From an uncultured Bacillota bacterium (GTDB lineage: Bacteria; Bacillota; Clostridia; Peptostreptococcales; Anaerovoracaceae): a stretch of DNA of 51,947 bases. The notes under the pieces are model-generated. The model did no database searches. It saw only the letters and a list, made by a program, of their open reading frames with translations, and had not been told where the DNA came from. The translations under genes were made by a program, and so were the position numbers. The DNA lies in contig CAUDEQ010000006.1 of assembly GCA_958448635.1 (NCBI GenBank), forward strand, positions 1 through 51,947. The letters are read 5' to 3'. Within the stretch, counting starts at the first letter, position 1. Each line of letters starts with the position of its first letter. Positions 43,318 through 51,947 of the stretch are shown here, piece after piece.

Positions 43318-44118
43318 ATGAAAAACACTTTTATAAGCTTTGATAATAAGGTCTGCCTTGTGACAGGTGCGGGAAACGAAAACGGCATCGGTTTTCAGAC
43401 GGCAAGGATACTGGGACAGCTGGGCGGAAGAGTGGCGATAATCTCCACTACTGACAGGATATACAGGAGAGCTGAAGCTCTCGTGGAGGAAGGAATAGAT
43501 GCCAGAGGATATATCGCAGATCTCATGGACAGAGAAGCGGTGTCTGAGGTAATCGACAGAGTGATGGCTGATTTCGGAAGAATAGATGTCCTCATCAACA
43601 ATGCGGGAATGACCCAGGTGGGTGAGGAAGAGGACTTTTCGGGATTTCTGGATGTGACGTATGAAAGCTGGGATACATCCATAAACCGTGATCTTAACAT
43701 AACCTTCAATGTCACAAAGAAGGTGCTTCCGCATATGCTGGAAAACGATTACGGAAGGATAGTTAACGTATCCTCTGTAACGGGGCCTGTTGTCAGTAAC
43801 CCCGGAGAAGCAGCCTACAGCGCTGCAAAGGCAGGTATCGTGGGCATGAGCAGATCCCTTGCCATCGAATTCGGCGACAGAGGCATAACCGTCAACTGCG
43901 TGCTGCCGGGCTGGATAGCCACATCATCACAGACTGAGGAGGAAGCGGCAGGAGGGCTGAATACTCCTCTGAGGCGGAGTGCAGCAGCACAGGAGGTGGC
44001 AAACGGCATAGTATTTCTGGCATCCGACAGGGCATCATATATAACAGGAGAGTCTCTTGTGATCGACGGAGGCAATACCATACAGGAATACAAGGGACCA
44101 TCGGAGCTTTATTATTGA
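43318..44118 (+). CDS. SDR-family oxidoreductase
   Basis: Short-chain dehydrogenase/reductase, 266 residues. Cofactor site LVTGAGNENGIGFQTARIL, NNAG motif in DVLINNAGMT, catalytic Ser-Tyr-Lys seen as VSSVTGP and AYSAAKAG. It resembles FabG-like enzymes, though the extra residues in the glycine motif (GNENGIG) are unusual. GAGGTG lies upstream. Substrate unknown; proximity to CoA-transferase remnant could suggest hydroxyacyl oxidation, weakly. Confidence 0.9.
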   Translation: MKNTFISFDNKVCLVTGAGNENGIGFQTARILGQLGGRVAIISTTDRIYRRAEALVEEGIDARGYIADLMDREAVSEVIDRVMADFGRIDVLINNAGMTQVGEEEDFSGFLDVTYESWDTSINRDLNITFNVTKKVLPHMLENDYGRIVNVSSVTGPVVSNPGEAAYSAAKAGIVGMSRSLAIEFGDRGITVNCVLPGWIATSSQTEEEAAGGLNTPLRRSAAAQEVANGIVFLASDRASYITGESLVIDGGNTIQEYKGPSELYY

Positions 44119-44360
44119 TCCATGTAGAAAGGCAGAGAATGTTTTCATTGGATTTTCATTGCGGCATATCGATCCTGTAGACAGGGTGGTCCGAAATATG
44201 AATGGATCATGGTCATATAGGGCAGAGACAGCCTGCATGATACTGTATATGTGATATATGTTATATCATGTCAAATACAGGATATATGCGACAGAAGCAG
44301 ATGATCACCTTCTTTTCTCTTTTGTATATGCATACATTGAAGGGGAAGGGAGGTTTTTTT
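44119..44360. promoter_or_regulatory. Leader of the D-Ala carboxypeptidase gene with inverted repeats
   Basis: 242 bases. TGATATA (44252-44258) / TATATCA (44262-44268) is nested in CTGTAT (44243-44248) / ATACAG (44275-44280), and CATGATA/TATCATG also pair around it. No clear promoter pair identified. No gene with a ribosome site is seen before 44361. Confidence 0.4.
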
Positions 44361-45617
44361 ATGGGAAAAATGAAAAGGTGGCAGAAGACGGTATGTGCGG
44401 CGGCGGCAGTCTGTCTGATGGCAGCCTTCGGCTTTATGGGGATAGAAAAGTTCATGCCGGAGGAAAGAAGTCTGAGAATTGTTGAGGACAATGCAGTGGC
44501 CACAGGGGCAAAGGCAAGGATTGAAGCTTCGGAGAACCGGGAGGATCTGAATATAAAGGCAAAGTCAGCAGTGTTGATAGACGGCCACAGCGGCAAGGTG
44601 ATATACGCACAGAATGAAAAGAAGCATCTTCCTCCTGCATCGGTAACCAAGGTAATGACGCTGCTTCTGGTGATGGAGGCATGCGAATCAGGAAAGATAT
44701 CCTTTGATGATAAGGTTACTGTTTCAGAGCGAGCTGCGTCAATGGGCGGCAGCCAGATGTACATGGAGCCGGGGGAGCAGCATACGGTAGAGGAGCTTAT
44801 AAAGGGCGTGATAATGGTCAGTGCCAATGACGGGTGCGTGGCGCTGGCAGAGCATCTGTCGGGCAGTGTAGAGGGCTTCGTCAAGGAGATGAACAGGCGT
44901 GCATCGGAGCTGGGTCTGTCAGACAGCAATTTTGTCAACACCAACGGTCTGCCGGTGGCAGATCACTATTCCTGTGCATATGATATAGGGATGATATCTG
45001 CCGAGCTTATGAAGCATGATGAAGCGCATAAATGGTTTACAAAATGGCAGGAGGATATAAAGGTAGGGCTTCCGGGTAAGGAAAGCAAATTCACTCTGAC
45101 CAATACAAATAAGCTGATACGGACGTACAGCGGAGCAATAGGTGTTAAAACGGGGTTTACGCAGGATGCGGGGTATTGCCTGTCAGGAGCTGCCGATAGA
45201 GACGGTACGCAACTTATCGCTGTAGTACTGGGCTGCGAATCCAGCGATATTAGATTCAAGGAAACTGCAAGGCTTCTGGATCACGGATTTGCAAATTACG
45301 AAACGGTGATAATGGCAAAGGCAGGCGTGAAGCAGAAAAGGGTAAATATAGAAAAGGGTGAAGAGCAAAAGATATACGCAGTATCGCCTGAGGATATAGG
45401 AGTGACAGTCAGAAAAGGAAGCGGAGGAAAGATAAAAAAGAAGATAAGGATAGATGATGATATCAAAATGCCGGTGAAGAAAAATGAAAAAATAGGGGAA
45501 ATGGTACTCTATAAGGATGAGGAGAGGATTGGTAAATTCCCATTGGTGTCCGACAGAGACACACAGGAAGCAGGATATATGACGATATACATACGTATGA
45601 TGAAGAATATAATATAG
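44361..45617 (+). CDS. D-alanyl-D-alanine carboxypeptidase (DacF/DacB type)
   Basis: Penicillin-binding protein trimming pentapeptides in peptidoglycan. Catalytic SxxK is S94-V-T-K97, SxN is S154-A-N156 and the KTG triad is K263-T-G. A membrane/signal helix lies at about 9-27; a C-terminal beta domain (about 335-418) follows, as in PBP5-type enzymes. 418 residues from ATG 44361, which has GGGAGG seven bases before, rather than the much earlier in-frame ATG at 44268. Followed closely by the DUF3343 gene. Confidence 0.95.
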   Translation: MGKMKRWQKTVCAAAAVCLMAAFGFMGIEKFMPEERSLRIVEDNAVATGAKARIEASENREDLNIKAKSAVLIDGHSGKVIYAQNEKKHLPPASVTKVMTLLLVMEACESGKISFDDKVTVSERAASMGGSQMYMEPGEQHTVEELIKGVIMVSANDGCVALAEHLSGSVEGFVKEMNRRASELGLSDSNFVNTNGLPVADHYSCAYDIGMISAELMKHDEAHKWFTKWQEDIKVGLPGKESKFTLTNTNKLIRTYSGAIGVKTGFTQDAGYCLSGAADRDGTQLIAVVLGCESSDIRFKETARLLDHGFANYETVIMAKAGVKQKRVNIEKGEEQKIYAVSPEDIGVTVRKGSGGKIKKKIRIDDDIKMPVKKNEKIGEMVLYKDEERIGKFPLVSDRDTQEAGYMTIYIRMMKNII

Positions 45618-45642
45618 AGTATTATTGGAGGGAGGAATCCCT

Positions 45643-45855
45643 TTGAACAGCGATAAGGTATATCTATTTTTTACGGGATATCATTCAGTGGCTGCAGCTT
45701 CAGATGTTTTGAACAGATACAATATAGCCAACAGGATCGTACGAGCTCCTGTTGGAATGAGGAACAGCTGCAGCTTTGCAGTATTGATAGACAAATCGGA
45801 AGAGGAAATGAGCAGATATTTGTTGAATTTGGAGAAAGTGATTGTAAAATCATAA
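45643..45855 (+). CDS. DUF3343 (putative Se/S carrier-like) small protein
   Basis: 70 residues with YLFFTGYHSVAAASDVLNR and the cysteine in RNSCSFAVLI, in line with DUF3343 proteins, which often accompany selenium/sulfur or cysteine metabolism genes. TTG start with GGAGG seven bases upstream; the first possible start in the frame (TTG 45625) precedes that site. Adjacent to the carboxypeptidase gene (25-base gap), so cotranscribed. Confidence 0.75.
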   Translation: MNSDKVYLFFTGYHSVAAASDVLNRYNIANRIVRAPVGMRNSCSFAVLIDKSEEEMSRYLLNLEKVIVKS

Positions 45856-45923
45856 ATAATAATAATTTTTGAAAAACAAGGAAAACGAGAAAAAACATCG
45901 CTTGAAATAAAAAGTGTAAATGG

Positions 45924-45961
45924 CCAAAAACGTTGACATTTCAACGTTTTTGGTGTATACT
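45924..45961 (+). promoter_or_regulatory. Strong promoter overlaid by 30-bp palindrome
   Basis: Consensus -35 TTGACA (45933-45938) and -10 TATACT (45956-45961) with a 17-base spacer. The -35 lies within a perfect inverted repeat: CCAAAAACGTTGA (45924-45936), CATT, TCAACGTTTTTGG (45941-45953). This looks like an operator covering the promoter of the glucosaminidase gene; the predicted transcript starts near 45968, so the palindrome itself is not in its RNA. Confidence 0.8.
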
Positions 45962-46028
45962 AGTGGCATATTATGAGATAAATCCATGTAAAATAACGCA
46001 TAAAAATAAGGTATACACGGAGGTAATT

Positions 46029-48653
46029 ATGTTAACTAGCAATGTAAACACAAGCAGGAGGATTTGCTCGGTAATAATAGCAATAGCGATGTTTTTCACC
46101 GTATTTGCAGTTATTCCTTTTACGAATCTCGGTAAATCCTATGCGGCCGGAGAGACCGGTAAAGTAACCGCAAGCCTTTTATATGTGAGGTCAGGAGCCG
46201 GTACGGGATATTCTAAGCTCGGTTCCATGTCAAAGGGTAAGATCTTTACAGTCACGGGAACTGCAAAGGACAGCTCAGGGGTCACATGGTACAAGCTTAA
46301 TTTCAATTCGAGAAATGGTTATGTCTCTTCTAAATATGTTGACATAATAAATTCTACTGTAAACAACACGGCCGGCGTCAAGGGAACTGTAACGACGAAA
46401 AAAGATCCGCTGATAGTAAGAAGCGGGCCGGCAAAAAGTTACAGCAGTCTGGGTACGATGGCAAAGGGAAAGGTATTTGACATAACGGGAAGCACCAAGG
46501 ACAGCTCAGGTAGAATATGGTACAGACTTAACTTCAATGGGAAGACAGGATATGTTTCGTCGGAGTATGTTAAAACAACATCGGTGGTAACTCCTATGAC
46601 CAATACCACAGGAACGGTCACAACTAAAACAGATCCACTGATCGTAAGGAGCGGAGCAGGAACGGGTTTCAGCAAGCTGGGAACCATAGCCAAGGGCAAG
46701 ACCTTCGATGTGACAGGGCAGACTCAGGACAATACCGGACTCGTATGGTATGTGTTCGATTTCAACGGCAAGACAGGATATGTTTCATCAAAGTATGTAA
46801 CTATAGAAACAAAGGCGGAGGAAACACCGGCTCCTGCACCGGAGGAAAAGCCTGATACGATTCCTGAAACAAAGCCTGATCCTGTTCCTGAGGAAAAACC
46901 TGATCAGGGTGATGCTGAAGGCGGAAGTGAGAGCGCTCAGCCGGAAGTGAAGAAGACAGGCAAGGTCAATACTAAAACAGACCCTCTTATCATAAGAAGC
47001 GGTCCTGCGAAATCATATAAGAATATAGGCACTATTCCAAAGGGAAAGACCTTCACCATACTTGAAGAGCAGAAGGACAGCAACGGTACTGCATGGTACA
47101 AGCTTACATACGGCGGCAAGACAGGCTATGTCTGCTCCGATTATGTAATCGTGGAAACCTCATCGGACAAGCCTGACCAGGGCGGAGACGAGGCCGATAA
47201 GCCTGAGACCGTTAAGATCGGTAAGGTAAACACCAAGACGGATCCTCTGATCGTAAGAAGCGGTCCTGCAAAATCATATAAAAATATCGGAAGTCTTCTG
47301 AAGGGAAAGACCTTCACCATTCTAGGAGAGGAAAAGGACAGCGCCGGAACTGTATGGTACAGGTTGTCATACATAGGTAAAACAGGCTATGTCTGCTCTG
47401 ATTATGTAATAAAATCAGAAGTTCCTGCAGGCAGCAGTGATGCTGAAGATGCGGCTCCTGCAGAACCTGTAACTTTCAAGATGGGAACCACAACTGCTCC
47501 AAGCGGCCTTAATGTCAGAACAGGTCCGGGGACAGGATATAGCAGACTTGCGACCTTACCAAAAGGAACTATAGTTACGGTAACAGGTTCTGCAAAAGCA
47601 AGCGACGGTAAGGTGTGGTATACTTACCAATATTCATCCAGCAGAGTCGGTTATCTGTGTTCAGACTATCTTACTGTCAAGACAGTTACATCCGACAGTG
47701 AATTTGAAACGTATCTTAATCAACAGGGCTTCCCTGAAAGCTACAAGGCAAGCTTGAGAGCGCTTCATGCAGAGCATCCTCAGTGGATATTCAAGGCAAA
47801 GCACATTGGATATACATGGGATGAGGTTCTGAACAAGCAGACATCAAATATGTCGGCAAATCTGATCGATCCGGGCTCACCTGTTTCATACAGAAATCCT
47901 GATTCATACAATTCGTCGACAAAGACATGGTATCAGCCTGACAGCGGATGGTATGTTGCCAGCGATTCAGTAGTGGCTCACTACATGGATCCGAGAAACT
48001 TCCTGGGAGAAAACAGTATATTCCAGTTTATGCCTCATACATATGACGGCAGCTCTCAGAATGAGTCGACAGTTGCCAAGGTCATTGACGGCTCCTTCAT
48101 GGAGAGCAGGAATCCTGGCGGAGGATATTCCTCATACAAGGCTCTTATAAATACTGCAGGTAAGAATTCAGGTGTTAATCCTAACGTACTTGCTGCCATG
48201 ATAATACAGGAGCAGGGCTGGAACGGCAGCAGTCTTACATCAGGAAATTACAGCGGATATAAGGGATACTACAATTTCTTCAATATCGGAGCATATAAGG
48301 GCGATGGGATGAATGCTGTGGAGAGAGGACTCTGGTACGCAAAAGGCGGCAATAGCGGAGCCACATCATATTCAAGACCATGGAATACACCTTATAAATC
48401 AATACTTGGAGGCGCACAGTTCTATAAAGACGGGTATCTTGATATGAATCAGTATACATACTATACCAAGAGATTCAACGTTATGAATGGTCTCAGTAAG
48501 GTGGGAACAGGTCAGTATATGACATATGTAGCAGCTGCAGCCAATGAAGGAAGCCTTCTTAGAAGAGCTTATGCAGGAAATAATTCTCTTCCTATCGTGT
48601 TCGAGATCCCTGTATATATGAATATGCCTTCAATGCCATGTCCACTGCAGTAA
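46029..48653 (+). CDS. Secreted N-acetylglucosaminidase with six SH3b repeats
   Basis: Wall-cutting enzyme of 874 residues. Signal peptide (about 1-40, ending KSYAA), six bacterial SH3 (SH3b) repeats at about 44-105, 119-181, 195-257, 311-373, 398-460 and 485-549, a Pro/Glu linker (about 262-306) and an endo-beta-N-acetylglucosaminidase domain (about 580-865). The catalytic glutamate is likely E728 in MIIQEQGW; GYKGYYNFFNIGAY and YYTKRFNVMNG are conserved. Repeats 4 and 5 are nearly the same. GGAGG five bases before ATG 46029. It has its own strong promoter. Confidence 0.93.
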   Translation: MLTSNVNTSRRICSVIIAIAMFFTVFAVIPFTNLGKSYAAGETGKVTASLLYVRSGAGTGYSKLGSMSKGKIFTVTGTAKDSSGVTWYKLNFNSRNGYVSSKYVDIINSTVNNTAGVKGTVTTKKDPLIVRSGPAKSYSSLGTMAKGKVFDITGSTKDSSGRIWYRLNFNGKTGYVSSEYVKTTSVVTPMTNTTGTVTTKTDPLIVRSGAGTGFSKLGTIAKGKTFDVTGQTQDNTGLVWYVFDFNGKTGYVSSKYVTIETKAEETPAPAPEEKPDTIPETKPDPVPEEKPDQGDAEGGSESAQPEVKKTGKVNTKTDPLIIRSGPAKSYKNIGTIPKGKTFTILEEQKDSNGTAWYKLTYGGKTGYVCSDYVIVETSSDKPDQGGDEADKPETVKIGKVNTKTDPLIVRSGPAKSYKNIGSLLKGKTFTILGEEKDSAGTVWYRLSYIGKTGYVCSDYVIKSEVPAGSSDAEDAAPAEPVTFKMGTTTAPSGLNVRTGPGTGYSRLATLPKGTIVTVTGSAKASDGKVWYTYQYSSSRVGYLCSDYLTVKTVTSDSEFETYLNQQGFPESYKASLRALHAEHPQWIFKAKHIGYTWDEVLNKQTSNMSANLIDPGSPVSYRNPDSYNSSTKTWYQPDSGWYVASDSVVAHYMDPRNFLGENSIFQFMPHTYDGSSQNESTVAKVIDGSFMESRNPGGGYSSYKALINTAGKNSGVNPNVLAAMIIQEQGWNGSSLTSGNYSGYKGYYNFFNIGAYKGDGMNAVERGLWYAKGGNSGATSYSRPWNTPYKSILGGAQFYKDGYLDMNQYTYYTKRFNVMNGLSKVGTGQYMTYVAAAANEGSLLRRAYAGNNSLPIVFEIPVYMNMPSMPCPLQ
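46959..47408 (+). repeat. Near-identical SH3b repeat units 4 and 5
   Basis: Coding DNA for SH3b 4 (46959-47147) and SH3b 5 (47220-47408) shares long identical stretches, for example the codons for RSGPAKSYKN and KTGYVCSDYV, pointing to recent duplication or gene conversion. Confidence 0.7.
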
Positions 48654-48678
48654 TACAGCTTAAAGGAGGGTTATTGAA

Positions 48679-49614
48679 ATGAAGAGATTATTGAAAAGAC
48701 TTGTCTTAACATCTGCAATGGTGGTAATGATGGTAATGCTTATGGCATCGCAGGTTTTTGGTGCAGCCTCCGTTACCATAAGCGGAGGAGATAATGTTAA
48801 AGGCGGCGATACATTTTATGTGGCAGTTACCTTTGGAGGTGGAGAAGTAGGTCGTGTTGACGCACAGATGGCCTATGATACTAATAAATTAACATATATA
48901 TCCGGCGGCACCAGTACAGGTAACGCCGGATATATAAACCTCAGCAAGGCGGGAACCGACGGCAGCATCACATTCAACATTAAGTTCCAGGCACTGACTG
49001 ACGGAAGCGCCGAGCTGAGCCTGACAACATTAAATCTCTACAATCTGGATGAGATGCCAATGAATGAATATCCGTCAGCTTCCAAGACCATAAACATAAG
49101 CGGCAACGCTCAGGAGGAGCAGATTGTGACACAGGAGACGTCTCCGGAGGCACCTGTAGAGCCTGAGACTCTTGCAGGTGTGGATGTTCGTGAAGATGAG
49201 GGGTCAGGAGTCGGCTCCGTAGCTACTGTAATACTCATAGTTTCAGCAGTCATACTAATCATCCTTATAATCATAATATCTATAATCCTTGCGAAGAAAA
49301 AGAAAGGCAAGGCTCCTGTATCTGCAAAGAACAGGGTGGCGCATGAAGCCGATGATTATTACGATTACAGACAGAGCAGGCAGCAGCCTCAGCGTTCAAA
49401 TCAGCCTCAGCCTCAGAATGTAGAGTCTTATCAGGAGCCTCATCAGAAGAACGATGCTTATTGGATGGATGACCTGATGGGCAGCGGCAACATGGACAGA
49501 CAAAACGATCATCGAAAGACATACAGAAAGAGAGCCAAGGAGGAAACGGAGCTCTTCGATGACTGGGATCTTAACTACAAAGACGATGATGGTGACGATA
49601 TAGAAAAATGGTAA
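48679..49614 (+). CDS. Cohesin-type-domain membrane protein with cytoplasmic tail
   Basis: 311 residues. Signal peptide (about 1-29), a cohesin-like beta domain (about 30-142, with KGGDTFYVAVTFGG and DAQMAYDTNKLTYISGG), a Glu/Pro-rich spacer (about 145-180), one membrane helix (about 181-205), a KKKKGK stop-transfer stretch and a 105-residue Gln/Asp-rich tail. The domain is recognised in scaffoldins, but no dockerin is encoded nearby. AAAGGAGGG lies eight bases before ATG. Likely cotranscribed with the glucosaminidase gene 25 bases earlier. Confidence 0.8.
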   Translation: MKRLLKRLVLTSAMVVMMVMLMASQVFGAASVTISGGDNVKGGDTFYVAVTFGGGEVGRVDAQMAYDTNKLTYISGGTSTGNAGYINLSKAGTDGSITFNIKFQALTDGSAELSLTTLNLYNLDEMPMNEYPSASKTINISGNAQEEQIVTQETSPEAPVEPETLAGVDVREDEGSGVGSVATVILIVSAVILIILIIIISIILAKKKKGKAPVSAKNRVAHEADDYYDYRQSRQQPQRSNQPQPQNVESYQEPHQKNDAYWMDDLMGSGNMDRQNDHRKTYRKRAKEETELFDDWDLNYKDDDGDDIEKW

Positions 49615-49630
49615 TCAATACAGAAACAGC

Positions 49631-49658
49631 AAAGCCCCGAAAGTTTTTTCGGGGCTTT
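49631..49658. terminator. Intrinsic terminator between convergent genes
   Basis: AAAGCCCCGAAA / TTTCGGGGCTTT, 12 perfect pairs with a four-base loop (49643-49646). The T tract is short. It lies between the cohesin-like gene and the aminopeptidase gene and may serve both. Confidence 0.85.
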
Positions 49659-49702
49659 ATATTTCAGTGATTTAACGCTGCCGCCGGCAGGTTATATAGG
49701 AG

Positions 49703-50812
49703 CTACTTCAGGCTTTCAGGATTGAGGCATTCAAGCTCAGGAAGGACGAACATGCCGTCTTTTCTGATGAGTACATCATCGAACCATATTTCTCCGCCGC
49801 CGTACTCAGGTCTCTGGATCATCACCAGATCCCAGTGTATGGCGCTCTTATTGCCGTTGGGAGCATCCTCGTAGCACATACCTGGAGTCAGATGGAAGCT
49901 TCCGGCGATCTTTTCATCGAAGAGGGTATCTTTCATAGGGTGCAGGATATATGGGTTTACGCCGATGGCGAATTCCCCGAAGTATCGTGCATTTTCATCT
50001 GTATCGAGAAGCTGATTGATACGCTCCGTATTGTTGGCTTCGGCTTTGACGATCTTACCGTTCTTCACCTTGAATACGATATTTTCATATGTGAAGCCCT
50101 GTTCCTCCGATGGAGTGTTGTATGAAATCGTTCCGTTCATGGATTCGCGTACAGGGGCAGTGTAGACTTCGCCGTCAGGTATATTCCTTTCGCCGTCGCA
50201 TTTGATGGCGGGAATGTCCTTGATGGAGAATTTGAGGTCTGTGCCCGGCCCTTTGATGTGAACCTTGTCGGTTCTGTTCATAAGCTCTACCAGAGAATCC
50301 ATAGCCTTGCTCATCTTCATGTAGTCCAGCGTGCAGACATCGAAATAGAAATCCTCGAAGGCTTCCAGGCTGGTATTTGCCAGCTGTGCCATGGAGCTGT
50401 TGGGGTATCTGAGTACGACCCACTTGGTCTTGTTCACCCTGTAGTCCAGCACAGGTCTTGTAAGCTTGCTGTACATGTTCATCTTCTCAGACGGAACATC
50501 GGCCAGCTCTGAGGTGTTGCTTCCTGCACGAATGGCTATATATGCCTGCATGCCTTTCATCTGAGCCATCTGATAATCATTCATGAATTCCAGCTGCTCC
50601 TCGGTGCAGCCCATCATGATCTCACGATTTATGGCAGAATCTCTTATTTCAACATAAGGCATGCCGCCTTTTGCATATACATTTTTTACAAGCTGTCTCA
50701 CCAGATTTTTACAGCATTCGCCTTCATAGCTGATAAGGACTTTTTCGCCTTTCTGCACGTCGCAGGAGTAGTTCACCAGCAGATCCGCCAGCTTTTTTAT
50801 TCTTGAGTCCAT
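49703..50812 (-). CDS. Aminopeptidase (M29 family)
   Basis: Metallo-aminopeptidase of 369 residues, PepS/AmpS type. Typical pieces: LADLLVNYSCDVQKGEKVLI at the start, VNKTKWVVLRYPNSSMAQLA, and the metal-ligand region with GEVYTAP, NNTERI and HWDLVM. GGAGGAATAATA before ATG is a good ribosome site. Monocistronic, convergent with the cohesin gene and divergent from the lipid kinase gene. Confidence 0.93.
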   Translation of the reverse strand: MDSRIKKLADLLVNYSCDVQKGEKVLISYEGECCKNLVRQLVKNVYAKGGMPYVEIRDSAINREIMMGCTEEQLEFMNDYQMAQMKGMQAYIAIRAGSNTSELADVPSEKMNMYSKLTRPVLDYRVNKTKWVVLRYPNSSMAQLANTSLEAFEDFYFDVCTLDYMKMSKAMDSLVELMNRTDKVHIKGPGTDLKFSIKDIPAIKCDGERNIPDGEVYTAPVRESMNGTISYNTPSEEQGFTYENIVFKVKNGKIVKAEANNTERINQLLDTDENARYFGEFAIGVNPYILHPMKDTLFDEKIAGSFHLTPGMCYEDAPNGNKSAIHWDLVMIQRPEYGGGEIWFDDVLIRKDGMFVLPELECLNPESLK

Positions 50813-50909
50813 TATTATTCCTCCGTTTATGTCAAATTAAAACTAAATTACTATGGCATATTATACCCTAAATGTGGTATTTTTAAAAGAGTTTAAAACA
50901 GGAGCAGGT

Positions 50910-51869
50910 ATGAAATACGTATTTATCATAAACCCCAACTCGGGAAGAAAGAGCAAGAGAGAAAGATTCTGCAGGGAAATATGCGATACAGCGGAGCGTC
51001 TCGGCATCGACTATGAGCTGTACTTTACGAAGGGACCGAAGGACTGCGGCAGGTACGCCCGTGAGCTTTGCATGAAAAGCACCGCCGGAGGCGAAAAACT
51101 GAGGATATACGGCTGTGGAGGCGATGGAACGGTCAATGAGCTGGTCAACGGCGTTTTCGGCGCTGAGAACGTAGAAATCGGCGTCATACCGATGGGTACA
51201 GGCAATGATTACATAAGGAATTACGGCGCTGTGAAGGATTTCCTCGATCTGGAGAACCAGATGACGGGTATCGCCAGAAGCAGCGATCTTATAAAATACA
51301 GGGCGCAGTATGATGATATTGTCACAGAGGGCTACTGTGCCAACATGTTCAACATCGGATTCGACTGCAATGTTGTGGATCTGACTCAGCAGCTTAAGAG
51401 GATACCGCTTCTCAACGGGCCTCTTGTATATATCGTAGGCGTCGCAGTGATACTTATAAAGAAGAAGGGGGCTGATCTTCTTATAGAGTCTGAAAACAAG
51501 GTGCTGAACGACGGAGAGCTGCTGCTGACGTCAATAGCCAACGGATGCTACTGCGGAGGAGGTGTAAAGGGCTCGCCGCTGGCAAAGCTTGACGACGGCC
51601 TGATGGACGTCACCGTGATAGGAAATGTGACCAGGCGTTTTTTCGTCAGCATGTTTCCAAGCTATAAGAAGGGGACTCATCTTGAAAAGAGCAAGGTCAT
51701 CAAGGGAGATGTGATACGCTGCACCAAGGAAAGAAGTCTTACGATCACTGCCAGAGGGGAGAGCCTGAAGCTGTGCGTCGATGGCGAGATATCGGTGCAG
51801 AAGAAGGTGGAGTTTTCCATGGTCAAGGATGCAGTCAGGTTCATAGTGCCGCATCATCTCTGCGTCTGA
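50910..51869 (+). CDS. Diacylglycerol/lipid kinase family protein
   Basis: 320 residues, DAGK catalytic domain with IINPNSGRKSKR and GGDGTVNELVNG, then GTGNDYIRNYG and the C-terminal double beta sandwich. Related to DgkB and YegS; phosphorylates diacylglycerol or a similar lipid. ATG 50910 has AGGAG five bases before; upstream in-frame ATG 50853 does not. Followed by a terminator at the window edge. Confidence 0.9.
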   Translation: MKYVFIINPNSGRKSKRERFCREICDTAERLGIDYELYFTKGPKDCGRYARELCMKSTAGGEKLRIYGCGGDGTVNELVNGVFGAENVEIGVIPMGTGNDYIRNYGAVKDFLDLENQMTGIARSSDLIKYRAQYDDIVTEGYCANMFNIGFDCNVVDLTQQLKRIPLLNGPLVYIVGVAVILIKKKGADLLIESENKVLNDGELLLTSIANGCYCGGGVKGSPLAKLDDGLMDVTVIGNVTRRFFVSMFPSYKKGTHLEKSKVIKGDVIRCTKERSLTITARGESLKLCVDGEISVQKKVEFSMVKDAVRFIVPHHLCV

Positions 51870-51918
51870 GGCGTATATAAGTCCGTGGGAATGTGATGCG
51901 GGAATATCGAAACATGAA

Positions 51919-51947
51919 AACGCTGTCCGAAATAATCGGGCAGCGTT
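51919..51947 (+). terminator. Terminator hairpin at window end
   Basis: AACGCTGTCCGA / TCGGGCAGCGTT (12 pairs, one G-T) with a five-base loop. The T run would be just outside the window. Confidence 0.75.

Overview
The window looks like chromosome of a low-to-moderate GC anaerobic Firmicute of class Clostridia. The evidence is strong AGGAGG-type ribosome binding sites, sigma-A promoters with 17-base spacers, a split two-subunit transketolase, an FtsEX/M23 division locus, a YerC/TrpR-like regulator, a DUF3343 protein, and CoA-transferase enzymes typical of organic-acid and amino-acid fermenters. A relative of the Anaerovoracaceae (Eubacteriales Family XIII) would fit, but that placement rests on general protein resemblance only. 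I see no tRNA, rRNA, CRISPR array, phage or intact insertion sequence.

Layout. 1-4300: an O6-alkylguanine DNA alkyltransferase meets, tail to tail, a minus-strand operon for a GntP-type permease, a crotonase and a fused CoA-transferase, which together could import and activate a short hydroxy acid. 4653-9104: an ABC exporter pair with a long coiled-coil permease, then an acyl-ACP thioesterase. 9231-12481: glutamate dehydrogenase and, divergently, MgtE plus a DUF3311 protein. 12559-19699: a histidine kinase/response regulator pair beside two sodium:solute symporters, one with a 55-residue partner overlapping its start, followed by an unknown protein and a LUD protein. 19815-23548: a lysine-tailed membrane protein, NAD(P)HX dehydratase, a MazF toxin with no visible antitoxin, and transketolase. 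23655-31009: a PrcB-domain lipoprotein-like protein, FtsE-FtsX, two tandem coiled-coil M23 peptidases, RecJ and a C-terminal processing protease.

31141-40256 is a dense run of housekeeping genes: YerC, phosphopantetheinyl transferase, MBL hydrolase, RecX, TcdA, a WYL regulator, RmuC, a phosphoesterase, pyrimidine-nucleoside phosphorylase and a BMP lipoprotein. 40311-44118: TetR, a two-helix potassium channel, a CoA-transferase gene broken by a stop codon and an N-terminal deletion, a structured noncoding repeat island, and an SDR oxidoreductase. 44361-51947: cell-envelope genes (penicillin-binding carboxypeptidase, six-SH3b glucosaminidase, cohesin-like membrane protein), an M29 aminopeptidase and a diacylglycerol-kinase-family lipid kinase.

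The most unusual items are the TTTGGAGACT repeat island (42830-43159), the 30-bp palindrome laid over the promoter of the glucosaminidase gene, the scarred CoA-transferase, the transport/sensing locus with its tiny symporter partner, and several leaders in which hairpins overlap or bridge ribosome binding sites.
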